From the NCBI RefSeq assembly GCF_001426265.1, contig NZ_LMDG01000005.1, forward strand, positions 29,949-93,948: 64,000 nt of DNA, read 5' to 3'. This stretch comes from Rhizobium sp. Root1220 (GTDB lineage: Bacteria > Pseudomonadota > Alphaproteobacteria > Rhizobiales > Rhizobiaceae). Made by a program: the position numbers and the translations under genes. The notes under the pieces were generated by a model. It saw only the letters and a list, made by a program, of their open reading frames with translations. It was not told where the DNA came from and made no database searches. This document shows, in pieces, positions 8,557 through 17,622 of the stretch (position 1 is its first letter; each line of letters begins with the position of its first letter).

Positions 8557-9084
8557 TTGAGCGAGATACGTAGCCTTAAGTTCGACACAGCGGAGCACTC
8601 CCTCGCCGCCACATTGGGATCGCTGGATCGGGAGATTGGGAGCCATGAAACCGCCGCAGCCAGCCTTAAGAAGAAGGCGCAAGCCATGTTGGAACGCGCC
8701 CGAGATCATGAGCGAATTGCCGCTGAGTTGGTGGAAGCAAGAGATAAATTGCTGTCGCTTGACTTAAAGCTTCCAAAAGGCATGAAAGGGTTGGCCCCGC
8801 GCAAGCGCGAACGTCGCGGTAGCTTTGCCTGGCGCGTTAGAGAAAATGCATTGCAATTGATTAGCAAAGCCGGGCGGCCACTAGGTCGTGCGGAATTGCT
8901 AGATGGGCTGATCAAAATGGGCGTGAATATCGGCTCATCCAACCCCTCTCGGGCAATCGGTCGGATAATGTGGTTAGCAGAGGAATTTGAATATCAAAAC
9001 AATGGTTACTGGATTGCAGGCCGACCTTTGGCGGAAGAAAACGTCAGTGTGAAGCGCTACAAAGCACCCAAAGGTCAACGATGA
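8557..9084 (+). CDS. Coiled-coil plus winged-helix (HARE-HTH-like) protein next to tnsA
   Basis: A 175-residue protein starting at a TTG with AAAAGGG six bases upstream. Residues 15-70 are Ala/Glu/Lys/Arg rich with heptad-like spacing and suggest a coiled coil. Residues 85-155 (ALQLISKAGRPLGRAELLDG, then SSNPSRAIGRIMW and YWIAG) look like a winged helix of the HARE-HTH type seen in nuclease-linked and chromatin proteins. It is divergent from tnsA. It could regulate the transposon, help its targeting, or be cargo. I do not recognise a named family member. Confidence 0.6.
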   Translation: MSEIRSLKFDTAEHSLAATLGSLDREIGSHETAAASLKKKAQAMLERARDHERIAAELVEARDKLLSLDLKLPKGMKGLAPRKRERRGSFAWRVRENALQLISKAGRPLGRAELLDGLIKMGVNIGSSNPSRAIGRIMWLAEEFEYQNNGYWIAGRPLAEENVSVKRYKAPKGQR

Positions 9085-9219
9085 CATCATATGGGTTCTA
9101 AACGGAATTCAGCCTAAAGGAGGTTCGACAAGAAATAGCGAATAAGGCGTCGTTATTTTGCAAGGAAATATTCGAATGCATGACGTAAGGCACCACAACA
9201 ACATTCTAATTAAATTCCT

Positions 9220-9438
9220 TTATTTTCTCGGATATAGATTGGCGTTAATTTCCTTCAATGCCGCTTCCAGAAGCCAACCGATAAAGCCGTCATTTCCTTC
9301 GTCGCAACCTAGCCACGCAACCATAAATCCGTTGTCCTGAGGAAATTCAGAACGCCGCAGTGTTGACATTGTGGGTGTTCGGCCGCCGTTTGCGAAACCC
9401 GAAAAGATGGAGCGCACAGGTTTGATGGGCTCAACCAT
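9220..9438 (-). CDS. Small hypothetical protein, doubtful
   Basis: A 72-residue frame with ATG at 9438, or 49 residues from an ATG at 9369. It encodes a mixed, globular-looking sequence (DNGFMVAWLGCDEGNDGF near the middle). No ribosome site is seen before either start and no family is recognised. It sits between the winged-helix gene and a gene-poor stretch, so it may be a relic or not a gene. Confidence 0.25.
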   Translation of the reverse strand: MVEPIKPVRSIFSGFANGGRTPTMSTLRRSEFPQDNGFMVAWLGCDEGNDGFIGWLLEAALKEINANLYPRK

Positions 9439-9455
9439 CGCGTTTTACAACGGCG

Positions 9456-9484
9456 TAAAATAGCTAGCTCGAATTGCTATTTTA
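9456..9484. repeat. 9-bp inverted repeat TAAAATAGC / GCTATTTTA
   Basis: The arms flank an 11-nt loop in an AT-rich pocket. There are too few Us after the stem for a confident terminator on either strand. It may mark the edge of the transferred segment or form a binding site. Confidence 0.45.
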
Positions 9485-10268
9485 AAGTGTGCGTGAAGCT
9501 TTTGCGCTGTCGCTTGCAGCGCCACAACGACAAAAAAAGATTGCAACCGAAGCGATTTTTCGGGCCTGACTGGCGTTCGAAGGGTAGTCGCCCGAAGGGC
9601 GTTGCACTCAGGCCGGGCTCTTGCCGGTGTCATGCTGGACTACGGGACCCAATGTCACTCAGTCCGCCACCCTCTCTCCAGGTCGACACACGGAGTTGGA
9701 CCAAGCCTTCTCTATCGTTAGCAGAGGCTCTTAAGCCGGGAGGTACGGCAACGAGCCGAAAATCGGCAGTTTTGGAGATGCCGGAAGGCTGCGTGCGCTA
9801 GCTTGACGCTATCCAGAACCGTCGCAGCCTCATCTCCATCGAACATCTGTTCGATAATGGAACCACCTAGACCGCCAGAATATTCGCCAAGCGCTCAATC
9901 TGGTCCCGTGCTTCACGCCGGAAGTCAGCCCGCAGTGGAACGGTGAGACTGATCAGCTCGCTGAATGATCTCTGGATGGATTGAGGGCGACAATGCAATT
10001 CGCATCCGCGATAAAGATGGTTGCCAGGGGCATCCAAGCACTGTCTCTATTGCTGACCTGTCCGGCCAAGGGGGCACCTCAGCGTAAGGCGTTCCGGTTC
10101 AAGTTGTCACCGCGCTGGGCATTTGCTGCCATACACCGTGCGTCATATATATCGAGATTGCATTTGGCTGGTTAGCGACCAGCTCTGTGCAGCGTCGCTG
10201 ACATCCGCACGATGCTGGGGCATGCAGGTCACTGAGAGTTCGCTACCCAGCCAAAAGAACTGACTCAT
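9485..10268. other. Gene-poor stretch with one possible coding relic
   Basis: No convincing gene is present. On the minus strand near 9870-10010 a frame reads SIQRSFSELISLTVPLRADF and ends ERLANILAV at a stop near 9870. It has the look of a real C-terminus but no intact start or recognisable family, so it may be a relic. No tRNA or rRNA is seen. Confidence 0.4.
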
Positions 10269-10319
10269 CTGCGTCAATGTTTTACGCACCTGCGTCATTT
10301 TCTTTTGGCCGCTGCGTCA
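10269..10319 (+). promoter_or_regulatory. Three direct CTGCGTCA repeats at 21-22 bp spacing
   Basis: Copies start at 10269, 10290 and 10312, about two helical turns apart, so they lie on one DNA face. They are about 180 bp upstream of the small gene at 10500. This pattern suits cooperative binding of a regulator; the protein is unknown. Confidence 0.6.
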
Positions 10320-10499
10320 GCATTTTGTCTTTCCGACAGCGTCGACGCTGGGCCGAACACTCTAGATTCCGAAATCGTCACATCGTTCAAGAAAACTTAT
10401 GATAGCCATAAAATCTATTCGTTTGATTGATGGCAAAGGAAGCCCCATATCCATGTCAGGAATAAAGACCGCGTCGTCCGACCAGGAAAGGAAACCGAC

Positions 10500-10697
10500 A
10501 TGACGACCATCACATTTAGGGACACCAAGACGTCCTCAATCGAATCCCATCTGCATCTCGCAGACTATGCACGCAAGCTTGTTCATGCCTGGCATCAGTG
10601 GCAGGCGGCTCGAGACATTGAATCCATGCCACTTGACGTCCGCAAGGATATCGGCTGGCCCTCGGCGGATGCCGCGGACGAACGCAAGGCCATGTAA
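10500..10697 (+). CDS. DUF1127-like small basic protein
   Basis: A 65-residue protein preceded by AGGAAAGGAAACC. Its middle and end (WHQWQAARDIESMPLDVRKDIGWP) match the pattern of the short DUF1127-like proteins of rhizobia: a tryptophan/arginine-rich helix then L-x-D-x-R-K-D-I-G. Members of this group act in RNA binding, phosphate and stress physiology in related bacteria. It appears to be a single-gene unit, with a long upstream region containing the CTGCGTCA repeats and a strong terminator after it. Confidence 0.65.
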   Translation: MTTITFRDTKTSSIESHLHLADYARKLVHAWHQWQAARDIESMPLDVRKDIGWPSADAADERKAM

Positions 10698-10722
10698 TGA
10701 ATGCGACATACCTCCCCGCGTA

Positions 10723-10755
10723 AAGGCGGCGTCTGCACCTTGGCAGCGCCGCCTT
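10723..10755 (+). terminator. Rho-independent terminator after the DUF1127-like gene
   Basis: AAGGCGGCG pairs with CGCCGCCTT across a 15-nt loop and is followed by TTCCGTTTT. It lies 26 bp after the stop at 10697. Confidence 0.75.
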
Positions 10756-10993
10756 TTCCGTTTTGGAGCGACAGCCAATTTAATCTTGAGTTTCAGATGC
10801 ATATATTGTTCAAACAACGCAATTTCCGACTTTTGCTGATAGCGACAGACAATTGACCATCGTCATGTCGCAACGCGTCGCAATTTAGCTCTTTGCCGCC
10901 GCATTTATCCATGCGAATGTCGCTTTTGCGATATCGGAACGACGCATTCCAAGCAACGAATAGTGCATTGGCCCTCGAGCACGGATTTGCCTC

Positions 10994-12013
10994 ATGAACA
11001 AGATGCCGCATAAGAACCGCTCTCTCGTCTTTTTCATGGTTCCGCAGTTCACGATGCTTCCGTTCTCGGCCGCGATCGACACTTTGCGGATCGCCAATCG
11101 GATGCTCGGCTATCAGGCCTATTCGTGGCGCCTCACCTCTGTGGACGGTGAGAAGGTCTATTCCTCCTGCGGTATCGGCATCGAGGCGAACACGTCGCTG
11201 GCGGACGAGCGTCGCAACCTCGGCGGTGAACATCGGCCGGGCATGGTGCTCGTCTGTTCCGGCATCGACGTCGAAGACTTCAACAACAAATCCGTTAGCG
11301 CCTGGCTGCGCGAATCCTACAACCGCGGCGTAGCAGTCGGCAGCCTCTGTACGGGTGCTCATATCCTTGCGCAGGCAGGACTTCTCAACGGGAAGCGCTG
11401 CGCCATTCACTGGGAGAACCTGCCCGGCTTCTCCGAGGCTTTCCCGCAAGCCGAAGTGTATGCCGACCTGTATGAGGTCGACAGCAATCTCTACACCTGC
11501 GCCGGTGGCACGGCCTCGTTGGACATGATGCTGAACCTGATCGGCGAGGACTTCGGCGAGACCTTGGTGAACCGTGTCTGCGAACAGCATCTGACGGATC
11601 GGGTACGCAGCCCCCATGATCGCCAGCGGTTGCCGTTGCGCGCCCGTCTCGGCGTTCAGAATGCCAAGGTGCTCTCGATCATCGAACTCATGGAAGGCAA
11701 CCTGGCCGAACCGTTGTCGCTTTTGGAGATCGCAGACGGTGCGGACCTCTCGCGACGGCAGATCGAGCGCCTGTTCCGTCAGGAAATGGGCCGTTCGCCT
11801 GCCCGCTATTATCTGGAAATCCGGCTGGATCGCGCCCGCCACCTGCTCGTGCAATCCTCCATGCCAGTCGTAGAGGTCGCTGTCGCCTGTGGTTTCGTGT
11901 CGGCTTCGCACTTCTCCAAGTGTTATCGGGAACTCTACCACCGCTCGCCGCAGCAGGAGCGGGCAGAACGCAAGATGACGATGGCAACGGCGCGGCCAGC
12001 GATCGCTGCCTGA
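10994..12013 (+). CDS. GlxA-family transcriptional regulator (DJ-1/PfpI plus AraC)
   Basis: A 339-residue regulator. Residues 1-200 are a DJ-1/PfpI-like domain with the nucleophile-elbow-like GSLCTGAHILAQAG near residue 117. Residues 225-320 hold an AraC-type double helix-turn-helix (LSLLEIADGADLSRRQIERLFRQ and VAVACGFVSASHFSKCYRE). GlxA-type proteins of this subgroup include GbdR and CdhR, which control betaine, dimethylglycine and carnitine breakdown. The dimethylglycine-dehydrogenase-like gene 2.5 kb away fits such a role, but the two are separated by signalling genes, so this is inference. Confidence 0.85.
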   Translation: MNKMPHKNRSLVFFMVPQFTMLPFSAAIDTLRIANRMLGYQAYSWRLTSVDGEKVYSSCGIGIEANTSLADERRNLGGEHRPGMVLVCSGIDVEDFNNKSVSAWLRESYNRGVAVGSLCTGAHILAQAGLLNGKRCAIHWENLPGFSEAFPQAEVYADLYEVDSNLYTCAGGTASLDMMLNLIGEDFGETLVNRVCEQHLTDRVRSPHDRQRLPLRARLGVQNAKVLSIIELMEGNLAEPLSLLEIADGADLSRRQIERLFRQEMGRSPARYYLEIRLDRARHLLVQSSMPVVEVAVACGFVSASHFSKCYRELYHRSPQQERAERKMTMATARPAIAA

Positions 12014-12033
12014 AAGCTGCGATCGGGCAGCGG

Positions 12034-13365
12034 TTACTGCGCCGCTTCCGCTGTCATTCGCGCATCCGAGTACACGATATTTCGGCCTTTATGCTTGGCC
12101 ATGTAGAGAAACTGGTCCGCAGCGTTCAGGTAGTTGTCGAACGTTTCGTAGCCCGAAATCTCGGCCACCCCGATCGATACCGTCACCGACAGCGCCTCGT
12201 CGTCCGCCGTCACCTTCAAGCGCGATATATCGGAACGGATTTCATCGCAGAAATTGCTGGCGGCCGCCGAATCCATCATGGGAAACAGGATGGCGAACTC
12301 CTCTCCGCCGAGACGCGAGAGCAGGTTGTCGCTGCCCTCGAATATCGTTGCCAGCCGATCGGCGACCGCTTTCAGAACAAGGTCCCCGATCTCATGGCCA
12401 TAGGTGTCATTCAGCCGTTTGAAGTGGTCGATGTCGAGAATGGCCACGGAACTCGCCGCCTTTCGGCGCAAGCAGTCGTTCACCAGCTTCGGACCCTGGT
12501 CGTAAAAATAACGGCGATTGTAAAGGCCCGTGAGATAGTCGCACGCGGCGGCGGCGCGCAGCTGTTTCAGGTGCGCGAGCGTCTCCACATTGTTTGCAAC
12601 GCGGCCCTGCAGTTCTTCGGCAACAAACGGTCGGTATAGGAAGTCGGAAGCGCCGGCCTTCAGGAAGCGCGCTGACAACATCCGGTCGTTCGAAGACGAT
12701 ACCCCGATGATCCGCAGTTTGTCGGAGCCGAAGCGCTGGCGAATCCGCCGCGTCAGATCGTAGCCACTCATATCAGGCATATGGTGGTCGGTGACCACCA
12801 GCTCTATGTCGTCGTAGGCTTCCAGCGCTGCGAGCGCCTCGAGCCCGCTGCTTGCTTCCACGACCGTGTACTGCTGCGTCCTGAGCAGCCCGACAAGCAC
12901 TTCGCGCGCGGAGCCGATGTCATCGACGACAAGCACGCGTGTCTTGCGATTGGACATTGCCCGCCGAACGGTCGCGACAAGATTGTCGAGAGCAAACTCG
13001 TTGTCCTTCAGCACATAGTCGATGACATTGCGCTGCATGATCCTATCCCTGATCTGCAGGTCGAAAGTCGCGGTAAAAACGATCGTCGGGATGTTGTGCG
13101 CCATCGCGCAGTCCAGCGCCTCACCGTAGGGCGCATCCGGCAAATTCAGGTCAACGACGGCCATCGCGTAGCCGTGCCCGTCCATCGCCAGTGCGTCCTG
13201 CAGGGTCTTTCGCGAAGAACAGGGGATGACGTTCAGGCCGAGCTCGGTCTGAAACCGATGGCATAGCACGGCGGAAAACATCCGGGAATCTTCAACCAGA
13301 AGTATCCGCTGCCCGCCAAAGCGCGGCCCGGAACCATCCCGATTGAAGTCGGTTTGAAAAGCCAT
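12034..13365 (-). CDS. PleD-like diguanylate cyclase with two receiver domains
   Basis: About 443 residues from an ATG at 13365 (GGGTGGGG lies upstream). Two receiver domains come first: residues 20-140 with phospho-acceptor Asp in VVDLNLP, and 150-265 with Asp in VTDHHMP. A GGDEF domain with an intact GGEEF active site follows (LSRLGGEEFAILFP), making cyclic di-GMP from two GTP. The layout is that of PleD, where phosphorylation drives dimerisation. The longer open frame before 13365 is not protein-like. It lies 181 bp after a paralogous double-receiver gene on the same strand, so the pair probably arose by duplication. Confidence 0.85.
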   Translation of the reverse strand: MAFQTDFNRDGSGPRFGGQRILLVEDSRMFSAVLCHRFQTELGLNVIPCSSRKTLQDALAMDGHGYAMAVVDLNLPDAPYGEALDCAMAHNIPTIVFTATFDLQIRDRIMQRNVIDYVLKDNEFALDNLVATVRRAMSNRKTRVLVVDDIGSAREVLVGLLRTQQYTVVEASSGLEALAALEAYDDIELVVTDHHMPDMSGYDLTRRIRQRFGSDKLRIIGVSSSNDRMLSARFLKAGASDFLYRPFVAEELQGRVANNVETLAHLKQLRAAAACDYLTGLYNRRYFYDQGPKLVNDCLRRKAASSVAILDIDHFKRLNDTYGHEIGDLVLKAVADRLATIFEGSDNLLSRLGGEEFAILFPMMDSAAASNFCDEIRSDISRLKVTADDEALSVTVSIGVAEISGYETFDNYLNAADQFLYMAKHKGRNIVYSDARMTAEAAQ

Positions 13366-13546
13366 GCAGCCCCACCCTTCTGCGCGCCTCAGCAGCCCGA
13401 ATCGGCTTTCTTTTCTCGGCAAATGCAAAGATAGCCGACATGTCCGTGTACGTGAAGGTATAGTACAGAAACTTGAAATTGTATAAATCATACTTAGTTG
13501 TGCCGCGCCGATAACATTTTCCACGTGGCGCCGCTCGTGGTCGCCG

Positions 13547-14377
13547 TCAGGCGACTGCCCGCTCTCTCCGCATGGACTGGATTTGCAGAAGCGTATCCAG
13601 GTTCTGGTTGACGCGGCAGTAAAATTCCTCGTCAATGAAGGGACGCAGCATGAAGTCATTGCCTCCCGCCTTGAGGAACCGGGCCGAAAGCAGGCGGTTC
13701 GAGGACGAGGAAACGCCGATGATGCGCAACTCGTGCGAACCGATACTGGAGCGAATGCGCCGTGTCAGTTCGAAGCCGTCTATGTCGGGCATGTTGTAGT
13801 CAGTGATCACCAGGCCGATATCGCGGTCTGCCTTCAGGATTTCCAAAGCCTTGGCGCCGCTCTCCGCCGTGCTGACCCGGAAATTGTAGCGTCGAAGGCG
13901 GCTGGATAGGAGCGCACGCGCTGTCGGACTGTCGTCGACGATCAGGACGTGATGGCGGTGATTGGTGAGAAATCTGCAGATCGATTCCGCGAGCAGGTCG
14001 ACCGCGAAGATATTGTCCTTGAGGATGTAGTCGACAATATCCTTTGCCATCAGCTTGTCGCGCGTGCCTTCCTGGAAGGTGCCGGTGAAGACGATAGTGG
14101 GGATGCTGAGATCGACCAGGTATTCCAGCGCTTCGCCGTCCTCGGCGCCCGGCAGATTGATGTTCGAAATGGCAAGCGTGATCGGATCCGTCGATTTGTC
14201 GTAGGAAAGCTGCAGTTCTTCGAAAGAGCGGCATATTTCGACGTCGATGTCGAAAAGCTCCTTGAGCCTCGTTCCGATCATCGAGGTGAATACGTTGGAA
14301 TCCTCCGCCAGAATGATGCGCGCACCGGCAAACAAGTCTCCGGAGTACTGCATTCCAGAAATACCCAAAAACGACAT
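13547..14377 (-). CDS. Double-receiver response regulator, paralogue without output domain
   Basis: A 276-residue protein with two receiver domains and no GGDEF. Its order and motifs closely match the first 265 residues of the downstream diguanylate cyclase, including FLKAGGNDFMLRPF against FLKAGASDFLYRPF. The second receiver keeps its Asp in VITDYNMP. In the first receiver the acceptor position reads ISNINLP, Asp replaced by Asn, so that domain is probably not phosphorylated there. AAAGG lies just before the ATG. It could compete for a shared kinase or dimerise with the cyclase. Confidence 0.85.
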   Translation of the reverse strand: MSFLGISGMQYSGDLFAGARIILAEDSNVFTSMIGTRLKELFDIDVEICRSFEELQLSYDKSTDPITLAISNINLPGAEDGEALEYLVDLSIPTIVFTGTFQEGTRDKLMAKDIVDYILKDNIFAVDLLAESICRFLTNHRHHVLIVDDSPTARALLSSRLRRYNFRVSTAESGAKALEILKADRDIGLVITDYNMPDIDGFELTRRIRSSIGSHELRIIGVSSSSNRLLSARFLKAGGNDFMLRPFIDEEFYCRVNQNLDTLLQIQSMRRERAVA

Positions 14378-14475
14378 CTCAAAACCTTTTAATGAAACTC
14401 CTGTCCCTGGCTCAAATCGGTACAGCAGCCGGTTTGAATAAGTATTAATCGAGCAGCGCTTTGCCGGCCAACAAA

Positions 14476-14498
14476 AAGGCGGCCACGAGGGCCGCCTT
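14476..14498 (-). terminator. Terminator after the dimethylglycine-dehydrogenase-like gene
   Basis: AAGGCGGCC and GGCCGCCTT form a 9-bp stem with a 5-nt loop. On the minus strand the stem ends in TTTTTG. It lies 26 bp after the stop codon at 14525 and would also shield the response regulator gene. Confidence 0.75.
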
Positions 14499-14524
14499 GC
14501 TTTTCCGAGAACATGCTTAAGGGA

Positions 14525-17038
14525 CTATGCGCGCAGGGCTGCGTTTTCCGTGTCGAACGGGCTCTCGCCGACCACCGTCGCATTGTAGGTCGTGCCGAGA
14601 ATCTTGATCTTGAGCCGTGTGCCTTCCTTGGCATAGTCCGGCCGCAACATCGCCAGTGCCAGCGAGCGGTTGATGCGGAAGCCGAAGGTGCCGTTGGTGG
14701 CACGCCCTACCAGTTCGCCGGCCTCGTTGTAGATCGCCTCGGAACCACGGGCATCGACGTCATTGCCGGTCTCGACCACCAGCGTCGCGAAATTCCACTT
14801 CAGGCCTTTGTCCTTGTAGGCCAGCAGTCCGTCACGGCCGAGGAACTCCTTCTCGGGTTTGATGAACCGGTCGAGCGCTGATTCGTAGGCATTATACTCG
14901 ATCGACATTTCCCGCGGGATCAGGCGATAGGACTTCTCGACGGACATCGATAGCATGGCACGAATACCGAACGGCTTGATGCCGAATTCGGCACCGGCCT
15001 CCATCAGCTTGTCGAAGATATAGTTCTGCATCTCGATCGGGTGGTGTAGTTCCCAACCGAGTTCGCCAACGAAATTGACTCGCAGTGCGTGCGCCGACGC
15101 CGCGCCGACCGCGATTTCCTTTCCGGACAGCCAAGGGAAGTCCTTGTTCTCCAGGCTGCTGCGTGTGAGCTTCTTCAGCACGTCTCGCGACTTCGGACCG
15201 GCAAGAACCAGAACGCCCAGCCGCTGTGTAATCTGCTGCAGGCGTACGGAACCGTCCGTCGGCGCGAGCTTCCGCAGATAGTCGTGGTCGTGCGCTTCGT
15301 AGGCACCGGCCGAGACGAGGTAGAAGCGGTTCGGTGCCCATTCGTAGACCGTGAATTCGGCGCGCACTCCGCCGTGAACGGTCAACATGTGGCAAAGCGC
15401 GATACGGCCTCGCTTCTTCGGGATCGCATTGGCAAAGATCGATTCCAGCCAGGCACGGGCGCCCGGACCGGACACCTCCATTTTCGCGAACGCCGACATG
15501 TCGAGCACACCGACGTTTTTGTTGACGTTCATGACTTCGTTGCCGACGTGCTCGAAATAGTTCGAGCGCCGGAACGACCATCTCTCGAGGATGCGGCCAT
15601 CTTCGGTCGGGTCGGAATGATTGTGATTGGTAAGGACGTCGGCACCCACACCGAGCTGGTCCTTTGGCAGATCGTAACCCTCGGGCGCGAACCAATTGGC
15701 ACGCTCCCAGCCGTAGACGGAGCCAAAGACAGCACCCATCGACTTCAACCGGTCGTAGACCGGTGTCGTCTTCAGCGGACGTGCCGCCCCGCGCTCCTCA
15801 TCCGGGTAATGCATGGTGAAAACATTGGCATAGGCCTCCTCGTTCTTGGCGACGAGATAGCCTTCGGTCGCATAGGGACCGAAGCGGCGCGGATCGACGC
15901 CCATCATGTCGACTGTCGGCTCGCCATCGACGATCCATTCGGCAAGCTGCCAGCCTGCGCCGCCTGCGGCGGTAATGCCGAAGGAGTGGCCTTCGTTCAG
16001 CCAGAAGTTCTTGAGGCCCGGCGCAGGACCGACGATCGGGTTGCCGTCTGGCGTATAGGCGATGGCGCCGTTGTAGACCTTCTTGATACCGACTTCGCCG
16101 AAGGCAGGAACGCGCGCGATCGCGGCCTCGATGTGAGGCATCAGACGGTCGAGCTCTTCCTGGAAGAGTTCGTATTCGCTGTCGTCGGACGGACCATCGA
16201 CATAACAGACCGGCGCGCCATGCTCATAGGGGCCGAGAATGAGGCCCCCATTCTCTTCGCGCATGTACCAGGCGCTGTCGGATTCACGCAACACGCCCAT
16301 TTCCGGCAGGCCCTGCGCCTTGCGCGCCAGGATGTCAGGGTGCGGCTCCGTGACAATATATTGGTGCTCGACGGGGATGACAGGAATGTTGATTCCAACC
16401 ATCTCGCCGGTCTTGCGCGCAAAGTTGCCGGTGCAGCTGATGACGTGCTCGGCCGTGATCTCGCCCTTGTCCGTCGTCACCTTCCAGAGACCGTCCGCCT
16501 GCTGCTCGATCGCAGTAACGACCGTGTTGCGGTAAATCGTTGCGCCCTTGTCGCGGGCGCCCTTGGCAAGTGCCTGGGTCAGGTCCGCAGGCTGGATGTA
16601 GCCGTCGTCGGGATGCTGGATCGCACCAAGCAAACCGTCCGTCTCGCAAAGTGGCCAGATCTCCTTGACCTCTTCGGGAGTCAGGATCTTGGCATTGACA
16701 CCGATCGTTTCGGCGATGCCGGCGTAGTACATGTACTCGTCCCAGCGGTCCTTGGTGCGGGCCAGACGAATATTGGAGACTTGGCTGAAACCGACATTCA
16801 TGCCGGTTTCCTCCTGCAGTTCCTGATAGAAGCGAACCGAGTACTTGTGGATCTGCCCGACCGAGTAGCTCATGTTGAAGAGCGGCAGCAGCCCGGCCGC
16901 ATGCCAGGTCGAACCAGAGGTCAATTCCTTGCGCTCGATCAGGACCACGTCGTCCCATCCCTTCTTGGCAAGGTGGTAGAGCGTCGAGACGCCGACGACG
17001 CCACCACCGATGACCACTGCGCGCGCATGTGTCTTCAT
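14525..17038 (-). CDS. FAD-dependent dimethylglycine/sarcosine dehydrogenase-like oxidoreductase with GcvT domain
   Basis: An 837-residue enzyme. Residues 5-35 are a Rossmann FAD site (VVIGGGVVGVSTLYHLAKKG). STWHAAG near residue 44 carries the His that binds FAD covalently in dimethylglycine dehydrogenase. A DAO fold extends to about residue 400; the second half is a GcvT aminomethyltransferase fold (RVNFVGELGWELH) that moves the one-carbon unit to tetrahydrofolate. Members oxidatively demethylate dimethylglycine, sarcosine or related N-methyl compounds. Length and motifs are complete. It is a single-gene unit with its own terminator. The exact substrate is not fixed by sequence. Confidence 0.85.
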   Translation of the reverse strand: MKTHARAVVIGGGVVGVSTLYHLAKKGWDDVVLIERKELTSGSTWHAAGLLPLFNMSYSVGQIHKYSVRFYQELQEETGMNVGFSQVSNIRLARTKDRWDEYMYYAGIAETIGVNAKILTPEEVKEIWPLCETDGLLGAIQHPDDGYIQPADLTQALAKGARDKGATIYRNTVVTAIEQQADGLWKVTTDKGEITAEHVISCTGNFARKTGEMVGINIPVIPVEHQYIVTEPHPDILARKAQGLPEMGVLRESDSAWYMREENGGLILGPYEHGAPVCYVDGPSDDSEYELFQEELDRLMPHIEAAIARVPAFGEVGIKKVYNGAIAYTPDGNPIVGPAPGLKNFWLNEGHSFGITAAGGAGWQLAEWIVDGEPTVDMMGVDPRRFGPYATEGYLVAKNEEAYANVFTMHYPDEERGAARPLKTTPVYDRLKSMGAVFGSVYGWERANWFAPEGYDLPKDQLGVGADVLTNHNHSDPTEDGRILERWSFRRSNYFEHVGNEVMNVNKNVGVLDMSAFAKMEVSGPGARAWLESIFANAIPKKRGRIALCHMLTVHGGVRAEFTVYEWAPNRFYLVSAGAYEAHDHDYLRKLAPTDGSVRLQQITQRLGVLVLAGPKSRDVLKKLTRSSLENKDFPWLSGKEIAVGAASAHALRVNFVGELGWELHHPIEMQNYIFDKLMEAGAEFGIKPFGIRAMLSMSVEKSYRLIPREMSIEYNAYESALDRFIKPEKEFLGRDGLLAYKDKGLKWNFATLVVETGNDVDARGSEAIYNEAGELVGRATNGTFGFRINRSLALAMLRPDYAKEGTRLKIKILGTTYNATVVGESPFDTENAALRA

Positions 17039-17238
17039 GGAGAAATTACCCTCTGTTCAACTGACCTGACCGACGCATGCCGCCGGAGGAAATCGCTTTC
17101 GCGGACTATGCAGCGACGCCCCCTTGGCCAAATGCCTGTTTACGACATGCGAAAAGCTTGCCGCGACGGCGCACAGATAGGCAAGCTACAAAAGCCGGAA
17201 CGCCCGCAAATGGCGTGGATCGCGCTACACTGTAAATG

Positions 17239-17502
17239 TCACTTTACGACGGCGGCACCCTTGACGATATCGATCGTCTCGCCGCCATCGAGGCCGATAC
17301 GGTCGCCGTCAGGCGTCGTCATGAAACAGCCCGAGGGGCAGAGGGTTTCCGACGCGCCGGGATCGAGCACGACCTGGACCTTGTTGCCGCTCTCGGTGAG
17401 GACGAGGACGACGGGTGCGGTATCGGTATTGGTGACGGATGCCGCATTTGTGCGCTCGGCGGCCATGAGCGAAAGAAGCAGTACGACGGCAATTCTTGCC
17501 AT
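17239..17502 (-). CDS. Small exported protein
   Basis: An 87-residue protein with a clear signal peptide (MARIAVVLLLSLMAA, cleavage after TNA-A). The mature part of about 67 residues is acidic, with two cysteines close together (LCPSGC) that could form a disulfide. I do not recognise a named family. It stands alone between the flavoenzyme and channel genes. Confidence 0.65.
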   Translation of the reverse strand: MARIAVVLLLSLMAAERTNAASVTNTDTAPVVLVLTESGNKVQVVLDPGASETLCPSGCFMTTPDGDRIGLDGGETIDIVKGAAVVK

Positions 17503-17622
17503 GCAGTGTGGCGCAACCTGTGCGCCCTCCCCTTGAGCGTCTCGACCGCTGCTGCCCCCAGCAGCGAATCCCGATTGCGAGCGTTATAAAGGACCTCGCT
17601 TAATGGTCTCTGAACGACGCTT

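Noticed and set aside
1..9500. CRISPR array or Cas gene linked to the Tn7-like operon
   Set aside because: No spaced repeats and no Cas-like protein were found; targeting must rely on the TniQ proteins.
9560..9630. tRNA-like GTTCGAA with nearby GC-rich stems
   Set aside because: No acceptor or anticodon stem can be formed around it.
10793..11941. 382-codon open frame opposite the GlxA-type regulator
   Set aside because: Antisense shadow; the plus-strand regulator has clear DJ-1 and AraC motifs.
13366..13659. Extended N-terminus for the diguanylate cyclase
   Set aside because: It overlaps the paralogous regulator gene in another frame and is not protein-like; receiver 1 begins just after 13365.
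15089..17536. 815-codon open frame opposite the dimethylglycine dehydrogenase gene
   Set aside because: The minus strand is a complete enzyme with FAD and GcvT motifs; the plus-strand frame has no domain and is a product of GC-rich codon use.
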